Source: Bacilli bacterium
GTDB taxonomy: Bacteria > Bacillota_I > Bacilli_A > RFN20 > UBA1709
Assembly: GCA_028694305.1 (NCBI GenBank)
Contig: JAQUTO010000001.1
Coordinates: forward strand, 1-29,573
Length of the DNA stretch: 29,573 nucleotides
Direction: 5' to 3'
Shown: in pieces, positions 1 through 6,922 of the stretch
Position numbering within the stretch: the stretch's first letter is position 1
How the letters are laid out: each line of letters starts with the position of its first letter
Made by a program: the position numbers and the translations under genes
Notes under the pieces: model-generated
What the model saw: only the letters and a program-made list of their open reading frames with translations
The model's database searches: none
What the model was told of the DNA's origin: nothing

Positions 1-761
1 CCTTCAATATAGAAAATATCAGGGCAGACAACTTCGCTATCTGAATTTAAGAACTTAACATACTCTTTAAGACCACCATCGTAGTGGAAAGATTCTTTCA
101 TACCACTCCGCTTGTCTTCAAAGTTGATCGTGACGCTCTTATTCAAGAAAGCCAACTGCCGTAATCTATCTTTAATGGTGTTGTAATCAAAAACAATCGT
201 TTCCGTGAAGATAGATGGATCTGGGTGGAATTTAATAATTGTTCCTGTTTGTTCGGTTTCGCCTAAAACCTTAAGGTGCTCTAAAATTTGACCACCATTA
301 CCAAACTTGGCATAGCAGCGTTTGCCGGCGTGACATGTCCAAACCTCAAAAGAGGTACTTAGAGCATTAACAACAGAAGCTCCAACACCATGCAGACCGC
401 CAGAAACCTTGTAGCCACTACTGTGCCCAAATTTACCACCAGCATGAAGCACGGTAAAGACGGTTTCAACCGTAGAAATACCCGTCTTTGGGTGAATTCC
501 GGTTGGAATACCCCGACCATTATCTTCTACTTGAACTGAGTTATCATCAAAAATGATGACGTTGATGGTATCGCAACCACCAGCATAAACTTCATCAATA
601 CCATTATCGACAATTTCCCACACCAAGTGGTGCAGACCTTTGGAGGCTGTGTCTCCAATGTACATACCAGGTCTCACTCTAACTGGAGTTAAGCCCTCCA
701 AAACCTCAATGTCTTGTTCGGTATAGGCCTCACTTTGCTTTATCTTTTCTTTTTCATCCAT
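1..761 (-). CDS. gyrB: DNA gyrase subunit B (3'-truncated by window edge)
   Basis: Translating the minus strand from the ATG at 761 gives MDEKEKIKQSEAYTEQDIEV and continues open to base 1, about 253 codons, so only the N-terminal ATPase part is present. The GHKL (Bergerat) ATP site is visible: RPGMYIGDT, the EIVDNGIDE motif with the Mg-binding Asn, DNGRGIP, and the lid GGKFGHSSGYKVSGGLHGVG. GyrB pairs with GyrA to introduce negative supercoils with ATP hydrolysis. ParE shares these motifs, but the position directly after recF in a dnaA cluster points to GyrB. The ATG directly abuts the recF stop (TAG 764-762), and the ribosome site AAAGGAG lies inside the recF 3' end, so the two are probably translationally coupled. 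Confidence 0.95.
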   Translation of the reverse strand, partial: MDEKEKIKQSEAYTEQDIEVLEGLTPVRVRPGMYIGDTASKGLHHLVWEIVDNGIDEVYAGGCDTINVIIFDDNSVQVEDNGRGIPTGIHPKTGISTVETVFTVLHAGGKFGHSSGYKVSGGLHGVGASVVNALSTSFEVWTCHAGKRCYAKFGNGGQILEHLKVLGETEQTGTIIKFHPDPSIFTETIVFDYNTIKDRLRQLAFLNKSVTINFEDKRSGMKESFHYDGGLKEYVKFLNSDSEVVCPDIFYIE

Positions 762-1859
762 CTAAATCAACTCCTTTGCGATGGTTCCGTTTGTAACTTT
801 CAATATTTCGCCCTTTTTCTTGATTTCACGCTCAATTTGTGGGGCAAGCGATGAAACAGTAATAAACAACTGATTTTTGCCTTGAAGGTGATTTATTAAC
901 GTGGTTTGATGATCTAAATCAAGCTCCGATAGTACATCATCTAGAATAGCAATTGGTTTTTCACCAAATTCAGCCTCTAAACACCTAATTAACTCAAGTT
1001 TTAGAGCAATAACACATAACCTTTGTTGGCCTTGAGAGGCATAAAGACCAACGTCGTTGTTGGATAATAATCCTCTAAAGTCGTCTCGATGTATACCAGT
1101 TAAGGTTGTTTGCTTCTTTAAATCTTCTTCAAGCCCTTGTTTCAGTGTCTCATATATTGCTTCTGGGCTGTTTTCTGTTTGCTTGATAAACGATATGTAT
1201 TCCAATTGATAATCAACTTTGTTGCCACTTACTTCCAGAAACATTTGACTTAAATGTTCGTTCAGTTTCGCAATAAATCCATATCGTCTCGTAATAATCT
1301 CAGAATTAATTCCGCAAATCTTATGAGTAATTACATCCAATAAAGTTAAATTTGGATTTAGTTGATGTAGAAGTTCGTTTCTTTCCTTCAACAACTTGTA
1401 ATAATCTCGCAACGCTAATTCGTGAGCCGGAGACAGTTTAGAAATCTCTTCATCCAAAAGCGCCCTTCTATCCCGCGGAGAGTCTTTGAATAAAAAGACG
1501 TCTCTGGGGGTAAACTCGACAACTTTTGTTTCACTTCTAAACTCTGTTTTGCTTTTTACTGGTTTGTCATTGATAAAAAGTTCTAAGCTGTCTGGGTGAA
1601 TCACCACTTTGATCTTTTTGGTGGTCACTCGTTTTTTTAGTGAAGCTTCAATAACGGCAAACTCTTGATTTTGACTAATCAAGGAGATCCTTTCGTCTTG
1701 CCGAAAGGATTTTAAATTAGAAATAAAGGAAATGGCTTCCACCAGGTTGGTTTTGCCTTGTCCATTACTCCCTGAAAGCACGATGGTTGGCTTCTCAAAA
1801 TCTAAATCTAGTTTTTGATAATTACGAAAATTTGTTAGGTGAAGACTTTTAATTTCCAT
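762..1859 (-). CDS. recF: DNA replication and repair protein RecF
   Basis: 365 aa, usual length for RecF, an SMC-like ABC ATPase that helps load RecA at single-strand gaps in the RecFOR pathway. Visible motifs: the family N-terminus MEIKSLHLTNFRNY, Walker A GSNGQGKT (residues 30-37), the ABC signature region YASQGQQR, and Walker B with D-loop AILDDVLSELD near residue 305. The ATG at 1859 overlaps the 3' end of the upstream S4 gene by 11 bases, and gyrB starts one base after its stop, so yaaA, recF and gyrB form one tightly packed unit. Identification is secure from motifs and context. Confidence 0.97.
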   Translation of the reverse strand: MEIKSLHLTNFRNYQKLDLDFEKPTIVLSGSNGQGKTNLVEAISFISNLKSFRQDERISLISQNQEFAVIEASLKKRVTTKKIKVVIHPDSLELFINDKPVKSKTEFRSETKVVEFTPRDVFLFKDSPRDRRALLDEEISKLSPAHELALRDYYKLLKERNELLHQLNPNLTLLDVITHKICGINSEIITRRYGFIAKLNEHLSQMFLEVSGNKVDYQLEYISFIKQTENSPEAIYETLKQGLEEDLKKQTTLTGIHRDDFRGLLSNNDVGLYASQGQQRLCVIALKLELIRCLEAEFGEKPIAILDDVLSELDLDHQTTLINHLQGKNQLFITVSSLAPQIEREIKKKGEILKVTNGTIAKELI

Positions 1860-2067
1860 CTTTACTAATTTCGTAAACTTGACCCTTTACTTCAACCTTA
1901 TCTTTTGGATAGAGTTTCCGACCCCGTCTTTGTTCGTCAACCTCATTGACTAAAACTTTGTTGTTTTGTAAGAAAGACTTTTCCTCGGATCCACTATCGA
2001 TAAGACCGGTAAACTTTAAGAATTGACCAAGTTTGATATATTCGGTTTTGATTGTAATTTTTTCCAA
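1849..2067 (-). CDS. yaaA: YaaA-type S4 domain RNA-binding protein
   Basis: Small S4-like protein of the YaaA family, found between dnaN and recF across Bacilli. The S4 core is visible as LGQFLKFTG, then KVLVNEVDEQRRGRKLYPKD, where the RRGRKL segment is the characteristic RNA-contact loop. Its exact role is not well established; S4 domains bind structured RNA such as rRNA. The frame opens at GTG 2076, but I favour TTG 2067: GGGGTGA (2079-2073) pairs well with the anti-Shine-Dalgarno and sits 5 bases before that TTG, while nothing similar precedes the GTG. From TTG the protein is 72 aa, close to the family norm of about 71; from GTG it is 75 aa. An ATG at 2081 is out of frame and stops at once. 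Confidence 0.85.
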   Translation of the reverse strand: MEKITIKTEYIKLGQFLKFTGLIDSGSEEKSFLQNNKVLVNEVDEQRRGRKLYPKDKVEVKGQVYEISKDGN

Positions 2068-2084
2068 ATTTCTCACCCCATCGT

Positions 2085-2130
2085 AGAATATATATAATAT
2101 ATTCTAGCATATTTCCAAATATAATAAAAG
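2085..2130 (-). promoter_or_regulatory. candidate promoter for yaaA-recF-gyrB
   Basis: Between the dnaN terminator and yaaA the minus strand carries TGCTAGAAT (an extended -10: TG, one base, TAGAAT) and an AT-only run TATATTATATATAT. No good -35 is seen at the right distance. A promoter is needed here because dnaN ends in a strong terminator, but the exact element is uncertain. Confidence 0.35.
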
Positions 2131-2199
2131 ACTTTTAGGTGTTTTTCTTCACTCTTTTTAATCTATTTTTTATATTTTGCCTTTTATATCGCGATAGGC

Positions 2200-2236
2200 A
2201 AACAAAAGAAAGGGCAAGAGGTTCCCCTTTGCCCTT
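2200..2236 (-). terminator. rho-independent terminator after dnaN
   Basis: On the minus strand a GC-rich stem AAGGGCAAAGG / CCTCTTGCCCTT (one bulged base, loop GGAA) is followed by TTCTTTTGTTTG. It starts about 25 bases after the dnaN stop. It separates dnaN from yaaA-recF-gyrB, so the latter need their own promoter or readthrough. Confidence 0.85.
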
Positions 2237-2259
2237 GGTCATTCTTTTTATATCGGCGA

Positions 2260-3381
2260 TTATTGATATGTAATTGCTGGTAGGATTAATTGTACAATTG
2301 ATGGGTCTGCTTTGTTGATGATAACAAACGGCTTCGAGGTTTCGTTAAACTTCAAAGTAACCTCGGTGCAACCTAAAGCCTTAATTGCTTCGAGCCCATA
2401 TTTAGATGAGAAGGAGATATCGAGACGATCTCCGGAATATTTAAAGGCCGAAATCTTTTCAATCACGGACCCGATTTCTTTGTTTCTTGAGCTGATTTTA
2501 ACTTCTTCAGCATCCAATGATAGTTGAACGATTCCGTTGTTTTCAATCGAGATCAAGGATGCCCTATCAATTGCGGCTGCAAAGTTTTGAGCCAAAACAC
2601 TTAACTCCATTGAGAAATAATCAGGAATTATCTTGTCAGTGTTTGGATATGGGTTGGAGATAACCCTGGATACAATAATTGTGTGAACCATAGTAAAGCA
2701 AACACGTTTATCATTCAAACTTATTTCAACATTTCTTTCGTTATCTAAAACACGCCCAATTTCTACTAAAGTTTTAGCCGGAATTGTTACGTTAAATTCT
2801 TGGCCTGTTTGAATATTTATGGTCTTTCTGGCTAATCTAAATGAGTCGGTAGCAACACAAACTAAATTGCTGCCATTTGATTTAAAGTTAACGCCCGTTA
2901 GAATTGGTCTATTTTCGTTGGCAGATGCAGCGAAGCCAACTTGATCAACAATTTGTCTTACTACTCCGGCGTCTACCGTGAACTTTACACCAGATACGTC
3001 ATAATCGAGTGGTGGATAATCTTCGCTACTCATGCAATTAAGTTTAAATTCACTGGCGCCATCTCGAATGAGAACCACGGTATCCACAACTTCAAATTCA
3101 ACTTTGTCGCCCTCGAGTTTTCTTACAATATCTAAAACATATTTAGAAGAGATGATAGCGACGCCTATATCTTGAAGGTTTATTAGGTTTTCATCATTTT
3201 CCTTAAGTGGAATTTTAGTTAGAATCGACAAGTCTGAATTACTTCCTGTTAGGAAGAGTCCATTATTATTTAATTCAAATTTAATACCAGTTAAGATTGG
3301 ATTTGGATTCTTAGGTGAGATAGCTCTCACAACAACGTTTAGTGAATTTAGTAGTCGATCTTTGGAAATGGTAAATTTCAT
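2260..3381 (-). CDS. dnaN: DNA polymerase III beta sliding clamp
   Basis: 373 aa, the normal length for the beta clamp, which dimerises into a ring around DNA and tethers PolC/DnaE and other partners. The N-terminus MKFTISKDRLLNSLNVVVRA is the canonical first clamp domain; further family landmarks are NPILTGIKFE (residues 27-36), RPILTGVNF with ATDSFRLA in domain 2, and the C-terminus PFVIINKADPSIVQLILPAI, the counterpart of the usual ..LILPVR.. end. The ATG at 3381 has AAGGA about 7 bases upstream. It follows dnaA with a 139-bp gap holding its own extended -10 promoter and ends in a strong terminator, so it can be a single-gene transcript. Confidence 0.97.
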   Translation of the reverse strand: MKFTISKDRLLNSLNVVVRAISPKNPNPILTGIKFELNNNGLFLTGSNSDLSILTKIPLKENDENLINLQDIGVAIISSKYVLDIVRKLEGDKVEFEVVDTVVLIRDGASEFKLNCMSSEDYPPLDYDVSGVKFTVDAGVVRQIVDQVGFAASANENRPILTGVNFKSNGSNLVCVATDSFRLARKTINIQTGQEFNVTIPAKTLVEIGRVLDNERNVEISLNDKRVCFTMVHTIIVSRVISNPYPNTDKIIPDYFSMELSVLAQNFAAAIDRASLISIENNGIVQLSLDAEEVKISSRNKEIGSVIEKISAFKYSGDRLDISFSSKYGLEAIKALGCTEVTLKFNETSKPFVIINKADPSIVQLILPAITYQ

Positions 3382-3420
3382 AATAATTCCTTCTTTCTTT
3401 TTCTCTTCTAAATAAAGAAA

Positions 3421-3460
3421 ATAATGATACTAATAATAAGAGCTGTAGATTTGTGGAAAA
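3421..3460. promoter_or_regulatory. DnaA-box with DnaA-trio-like repeats between dnaA and dnaN
   Basis: TGTGGAAAA at 3452-3460 differs by one base from the DnaA box TGTGGATAA. Twelve bases away lies TAATAATAA (3431-3439), extending to 3421 in AT-rich sequence. Read 3' to 5' away from the box this gives AAT AAT AAT, which fits the published DnaA-trio pattern 3'-(G/A)AT-5' of the basal unwinding system. In B. subtilis the unwinding region also lies between dnaA and dnaN. Only one box is seen, so this remains a candidate. Confidence 0.4.
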
Positions 3461-3474
3461 GTTCTTTCTAAACC

Positions 3475-3503
3475 ATTATAACATAACGGTCTTATAAAAT
3501 AAA
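3475..3503 (-). promoter_or_regulatory. extended -10 promoter of dnaN
   Basis: The minus strand reads TGTTATAAT at 3483-3475: a perfect TATAAT preceded by TG at the extended -10 position. The -35 (TTTATT, 3503-3498, 17-base spacer) is poor, which is typical where an extended -10 does the work. Start of transcription is expected near 3468, leaving a leader of about 85 bases before dnaN. Confidence 0.7.
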
Positions 3504-3518
3504 CTATGTTTATTTATA
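3494..3518. repeat. AT-rich inverted repeat just after dnaA
   Basis: AATAAAC (3498-3504) TAT GTTTATT (3508-3514) forms an A/T-dominated hairpin directly after the dnaA stop, and the arms can be extended with a one-base offset. In the dnaA direction the right arm contains TTTATTTTAT. It may be a weak dnaA terminator; the stem has one G-C pair, so strength is doubtful. Confidence 0.35.
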
Positions 3519-3520
3519 AA

Positions 3521-4888
3521 TTAGGCATTAATTACCTGTTTTAGGTCGTTAATTACAACCACATAATCTTCACTTGTTTTCAACAATTTTTCAACCTTAT
3601 TCACAGCGTTAATAACTGTGGTGTGATCTCGGCCACCAAAAGCCTCACCAATTTCATTTAAAGTTGGGTCCAACATACTCTTACAAAGATACATTGCGAT
3701 GTGTCTTGGTGTGACCAAACTACTTTGTCTGATTTTGGAAGTTAATTGAGTTACAGAGATGTTATAATACTCCGCCACAGCATTTTTAATTCTATCCATC
3801 GTGATTGGGTTGGATTGTTTAACTCTCTCAAAGGTTTTGAAGGTTTCTAGGGCGGTGTTCATATCAATTTCTTCCTTTTTATTGAAAGTAATCGCATAGA
3901 AAAGAAGTTTATTTAGTGCACCCTCTAATTGCCTGACGTTGCCAGAATAATTTTCGGAAATATACCGCAAAACATCCTCGTTGATTTTACCATCGTTTAA
4001 ATGTTGATTTTCAACCTTTTTCTTTAGGATTTCATAGGCCGTTTCCTTTTCTAAAGCTTGGATTTCAACCGAAAGTCCCGAGGCAAAACGCCCAACTAAA
4101 CGATCCTCAACATCTTTGAGTTCTTGTGGTGGACGATCAGCGGTTAAAACGATTTGTTTGTTATTATTTGATAATAAATTGAAGATATGGAAGAAGGTTT
4201 CTCTGGTTTTCTCTTTTGATGCTAAAAATTGAACATCATCCAATAGTAAAACATCAATGTTTTTAAATTCTTCTTTTAATGACTCAGAAGATCTTTCCTT
4301 AACCATTTTAACATAGTGTTCAAAGAAGTCATCGGTTGTAAGATATAAAACCCTAAAAGAAGGATTTTTATCCTTAATATAGTTACCAATTGCGTGTAAA
4401 AGGTGAGTTTTTCCTAGTCCTGATTTACCAAAGATAAACAAAGGACTATAAAAATTACCCGGATCTGTGGCTGCACTTACAGCAGCAACACAAGCCTCGC
4501 GGTTAGAAGGTCCAGTTACGAAAGAATCAAAAGTAAACTTTGGATTTAAGTGCGAATCAAAAGGCTTTTCCATTCTAACAGCGGCATTACTGACCAAAAC
4601 ATCGACCTTGGTTTTAGCATCAGCTTCATCTTGGTCAATAATTTGGACTTTAAAATTTGTTTGTGTCACGTCATCGACGTGAGCTTGGATGCTTTCGAAA
4701 TACTTAGATTTCAACATAATTGCTGCGAAGCGCGATGGGGAAACCACCGTTACCAAACCATTGTCGATTGATTTGATATAAGATCCCTCGAAGTATGTTG
4801 AATAAACTAATCTATCATCAACTTCTCTCTCGAGTCGATTCAAGACTGTATTCCAAATGTCGCCCATTTTAGAGGCATCTAGAACCAT
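3521..4888 (-). CDS. dnaA: chromosomal replication initiator DnaA
   Basis: 455 aa, standard for DnaA, the AAA+ initiator that melts oriC. Domain I (about 5-85) is followed by a short linker (about 86-115), the AAA+ domain (about 116-335) and the DNA-binding domain IV. Visible motifs: Walker A GKSGLGKT (154-161), Walker B LLLDDVQF (214-221), sensor 1 LTADRPP (248-254), arginine finger region VGRFASG (265-271), and the DNA-binding signature GGRDHTTVINAV (418-429). The ATG at 4888 has a GGGAG/AGAAG purine-rich site upstream. It is transcribed leftward away from oriC, with a DnaA-box-like site (4971-4979) upstream of its promoter that would allow autoregulation. Confidence 0.98.
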   Translation of the reverse strand: MVLDASKMGDIWNTVLNRLEREVDDRLVYSTYFEGSYIKSIDNGLVTVVSPSRFAAIMLKSKYFESIQAHVDDVTQTNFKVQIIDQDEADAKTKVDVLVSNAAVRMEKPFDSHLNPKFTFDSFVTGPSNREACVAAVSAATDPGNFYSPLFIFGKSGLGKTHLLHAIGNYIKDKNPSFRVLYLTTDDFFEHYVKMVKERSSESLKEEFKNIDVLLLDDVQFLASKEKTRETFFHIFNLLSNNNKQIVLTADRPPQELKDVEDRLVGRFASGLSVEIQALEKETAYEILKKKVENQHLNDGKINEDVLRYISENYSGNVRQLEGALNKLLFYAITFNKKEEIDMNTALETFKTFERVKQSNPITMDRIKNAVAEYYNISVTQLTSKIRQSSLVTPRHIAMYLCKSMLDPTLNEIGEAFGGRDHTTVINAVNKVEKLLKTSEDYVVVINDLKQVINA

Positions 4889-4918
4889 AATTACTTCTCT
4901 CCCAACTTCAATTGACCA

Positions 4919-4944
4919 TATTATAGAATAAATCCTCTATAATA
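4919..4944 (-). promoter_or_regulatory. dnaA promoter -10 inside a 9-bp inverted repeat
   Basis: The minus strand has TATAAT at 4925-4920, about 32 bases before the dnaA ATG. It lies within one arm of an exact inverted repeat, TATTATAGA (4919-4927) and TCTATAATA (4936-4944), spaced by 8 bases. The other arm gives a TATAAT on the plus strand (4938-4943), but no well-spaced -35 is seen for it. The -35 for dnaA is weak. The repeat could be an operator over the dnaA start site. Confidence 0.55.
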
Positions 4945-4970
4945 GAAAGCATAAAATTTAACATTTTTAG

Positions 4971-5255
4971 TTTTCCACACGATATTCACACATAAAAATA
5001 TTTTGAAATATCGGCAGAAATCGGGCGTCAAATAACTTATCCACAACTTTAAAATGTGGATTTCTTGTGGACATGTGTATATGGAACACAATCTTATGAA
5101 CAAATCAACCATAAATCACACGTTTTCCACATAGTTATCCACCAAGATTTTCTTGATTTTTGGGGAGTTTTGAGAGTTATCAACAATATCCACAAAATTG
5201 TTAAAACCGCCCATAATTGCCGTAAAACATATTATATAATAATATATTTTATTGA
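4971..5255. other. oriC: oriC: DnaA-box cluster and AT-rich element
   Basis: The 431-bp gap between dnaA and rpmH holds no credible gene. It carries a DnaA-box cluster (consensus TTATCCACA): exact at 5037-5045; one mismatch at 4971-4979, 5055-5063 (reverse), 5123-5131, 5135-5143, 5177-5185 and 5186-5194; two mismatches at 4982-4990 and 5066-5074 (reverse). The last two one-mismatch boxes abut directly. On the rpmH side, 5229-5253 is 25 bp without any G or C, a plausible unwinding element, which runs into the rpmH -35. Gene orientation diverges here (dnaA leftward, rpmH rightward), as expected for an origin. Confidence 0.9.
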
Positions 5256-5280
5256 CACTTTTATGGTTTAGTTTTATACT
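5252..5280 (+). promoter_or_regulatory. rpmH promoter
   Basis: TTGACA (5252-5257), a 17-base spacer and TATACT (5275-5280) form the closest match to the vegetative sigma-A consensus in the window. Transcription should start near 5287, giving a leader of about 33 bases before the rpmH ATG. A strong promoter suits a ribosomal protein gene; its -35 abuts the AT-rich origin element. Confidence 0.9.
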
Positions 5281-5319
5281 TATAACGCGTATCAATCATT
5301 ATATCGTGGAGGTGTTAAT

Positions 5320-5454
5320 ATGAAGAGAACGTATCAACCAAGTAAGCGTAAGCATGCAGCCACTGCTGGGTTTAGAGCAAGAATGCAAACGCCAAACGGT
5401 CGTAAAGTTTTAGCTAGAAGACGGAAAAAAGGCAGACACGAATTAACTGCTTAA
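5320..5454 (+). CDS. rpmH: 50S ribosomal protein L34
   Basis: 44 aa, the normal size of bL34, a small basic protein of the large ribosomal subunit. The sequence begins MKRTYQPSKRKHAATAGF and continues RARMQTPNGRKVLARRRKKG, the full family signature. GGAGGTG lies 6 bases before the ATG. It is the first rightward gene from oriC in the classic rpmH-rnpA-yidC-jag order, and a hairpin terminator or attenuator follows 12 bases after its stop. Confidence 0.98.
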   Translation: MKRTYQPSKRKHAATAGFRARMQTPNGRKVLARRRKKGRHELTA

Positions 5455-5465
5455 TTCTAGAAAAT

Positions 5466-5495
5466 AGCCACTAGGGTTTCTAGTGGCTTTTCTCA
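5466..5495 (+). terminator. terminator/attenuator between rpmH and rnpA
   Basis: Perfect 9-bp stem AGCCACTAG (5466-5474) / CTAGTGGCT (5480-5488), loop GGTTT, followed by TTTCTC. It should end most rpmH transcripts and let fewer read into rnpA, matching the much higher need for L34 than for RNase P protein. The rnpA ATG comes only 11 bases after the stem. Confidence 0.85.
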
Positions 5496-5499
5496 ATTT

Positions 5500-5835
5500 A
5501 TGAAAAAGATTAATAGACTGGCCAAAAACGAAGATTTCAGAAACGTGATTAATCGACATCAAGCTTTCTCAAATTCAAGTTTTGTGCTCAGTTACTTAAA
5601 AAACGATTTAGGATATGGACGGGTCGGCGTTACTATTAGTGGCAAATATGGCGATGCCGTTGAAAGAAATAAAGCAAAAAGACAAACGAGGATGCTCGTT
5701 GCGAAGTTGTTTGATTTAACCCAACCATATGACTGGGTCGTGCTTATCAAAAAAGGATTTAAAAACAAAACTTATAGTGAAAATGAGGTTGAACTAACCT
5801 ACTTACACAAAAAGTTTGTAGAAAAGGGGATGTAA
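5500..5835 (+). CDS. rnpA: ribonuclease P protein component
   Basis: 111 aa, typical for RnpA, the basic protein that helps the RNase P RNA bind the 5' leader of pre-tRNA. The family RNR motif region is seen as ERNKAKRQTR (about residues 55-64), preceded by the beta-strand segment GRVGVTISGKYG. The ATG at 5500 is the only sensible start (MKKINRLAKNEDF matches family N-termini), yet no Shine-Dalgarno is present: the upstream bases are the T-rich tail of the hairpin. Expression probably depends on readthrough from rpmH. yidC follows four bases after the stop. Confidence 0.95.
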   Translation: MKKINRLAKNEDFRNVINRHQAFSNSSFVLSYLKNDLGYGRVGVTISGKYGDAVERNKAKRQTRMLVAKLFDLTQPYDWVVLIKKGFKNKTYSENEVELTYLHKKFVEKGM

Positions 5836-5839
5836 AGCA

Positions 5840-6922
5840 ATGAAATTACTCAAAGCCCTGGCTGCGTGTCTTCTAACATTTGTCTTAGCCTTTGGTATTA
5901 CGGGTTGTAACTCAACTTTCTGTAATGAAGAAGAAGTTACCGCGATGAAGGCTGAAATTATGGCAACACTAGAAGCCGGAACGGGAACAGGCGACTATGC
6001 TACTCCAGAAGATTGGAGTACTTACACGGCGGAAGAAAAAACTTCCAAGGTTGATTCTATCTACAACGATAGTCACCCTAAGGCCTGTTTGACATATGAA
6101 GATGACACAGACGAGACAACTGGAGTTAAGATTAGTGCCAAGAGTTGGAGATATGCCTTTACTCAAGGCTTTTTCGATGGACTCTTAACTTATCCATTTG
6201 GTTTTTTAATGGACAAGTTTGCTCGTTGGTTTGGTCTTAATGGATATGGGCAATTGTTTTCTATCATTATTGTAACCTTCCTTGTTCGTTTAGTGGTTAC
6301 ACTAGCGACCTGGAAACCAACTATGGCTCAACAAAGAATGCAATTACTCCAACCAGAAATTGGACAAATTAATGCCAAATACGGGAACACCAAAGATCCT
6401 GTTCAAAAGCAAAAACAAGCCCAAGAAATGATGGATTTGTATAAGAGATATAAGATTAATCCTATTACTACTATGATTGTTCCGTTTATTACCCTACCTA
6501 TCTTCATTGGTGTGTATGGTGCTGTTAGAGCAACCTTAGTTTTAAGAGAAGGAACGGTTTTAGGAATTACATTAGCACAAACCCTAAGTTCTGGTATCTT
6601 AACTTTTAAACCAACCGCTATTGCTTTATTTATTATTATGATGGCGCTTCAAATTTTATCCATGAAGTTACCTAAACTTTTAAATAGAGAACAATATAAG
6701 AAGATGGACGCCAAAGCTCGTGACGCTAACAAACAAGCCGATACCTTTACCTATGTTATGTTAATCATGGTGGTTATCGTTGGTTGGATGCTCCCTGTTA
6801 GTATGTCTGTCTACTGGATTGCATCTTCCTTATTCACTTGCTTACAAACTTGGATTACTAAACTAATCACAGATAAGCAAAAGAAGAAAGAAAAAGAAGC
6901 AAAATGGGGAGGTGTTCAATAA
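5840..6922 (+). CDS. yidC: membrane protein insertase YidC (lipoprotein form)
   Basis: 360 aa YidC/Oxa1/SpoIIIJ-family insertase, acting with or without SecYEG. A signal peptide with lipobox ITGC (Cys23) marks the lipoprotein N-terminus usual in Gram-positive YidC. The insertase core follows: hydrophobic segments near 135-157, 207-235, 258-277 and 305-345, the groove arginine in FLVRLVVTLATWKP (Arg150), a charged cytoplasmic hairpin with QMQLLQPEI-like sequence (residues 165-205), and a lysine-rich tail KKKEKEAK for ribosome contact. Odd point: about 75 acidic, Thr-rich residues (24-100) sit between the lipid Cys and the first core segment, which looks longer than in B. subtilis SpoIIIJ. AAAGGGG precedes the ATG; the stop overlaps the jag ATG as TAATG. 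Confidence 0.95.
   Translation: MKLLKALAACLLTFVLAFGITGCNSTFCNEEEVTAMKAEIMATLEAGTGTGDYATPEDWSTYTAEEKTSKVDSIYNDSHPKACLTYEDDTDETTGVKISAKSWRYAFTQGFFDGLLTYPFGFLMDKFARWFGLNGYGQLFSIIIVTFLVRLVVTLATWKPTMAQQRMQLLQPEIGQINAKYGNTKDPVQKQKQAQEMMDLYKRYKINPITTMIVPFITLPIFIGVYGAVRATLVLREGTVLGITLAQTLSSGILTFKPTAIALFIIMMALQILSMKLPKLLNREQYKKMDAKARDANKQADTFTYVMLIMVVIVGWMLPVSMSVYWIASSLFTCLQTWITKLITDKQKKKEKEAKWGGVQ

Noticed and set aside
4971..5194. Repeated TTATCCACA-like units as a CRISPR or iteron plasmid array
   Set aside because: The 9-mers match DnaA boxes, are irregularly spaced and lie between dnaA and rpmH at a point of diverging gene orientation.
4921..5271. Open frames on both strands inside the origin region (63 and 71 aa)
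   Set aside because: They run through the DnaA boxes and promoters, lack ribosome sites, and have low-complexity AT-driven composition with no family resemblance.
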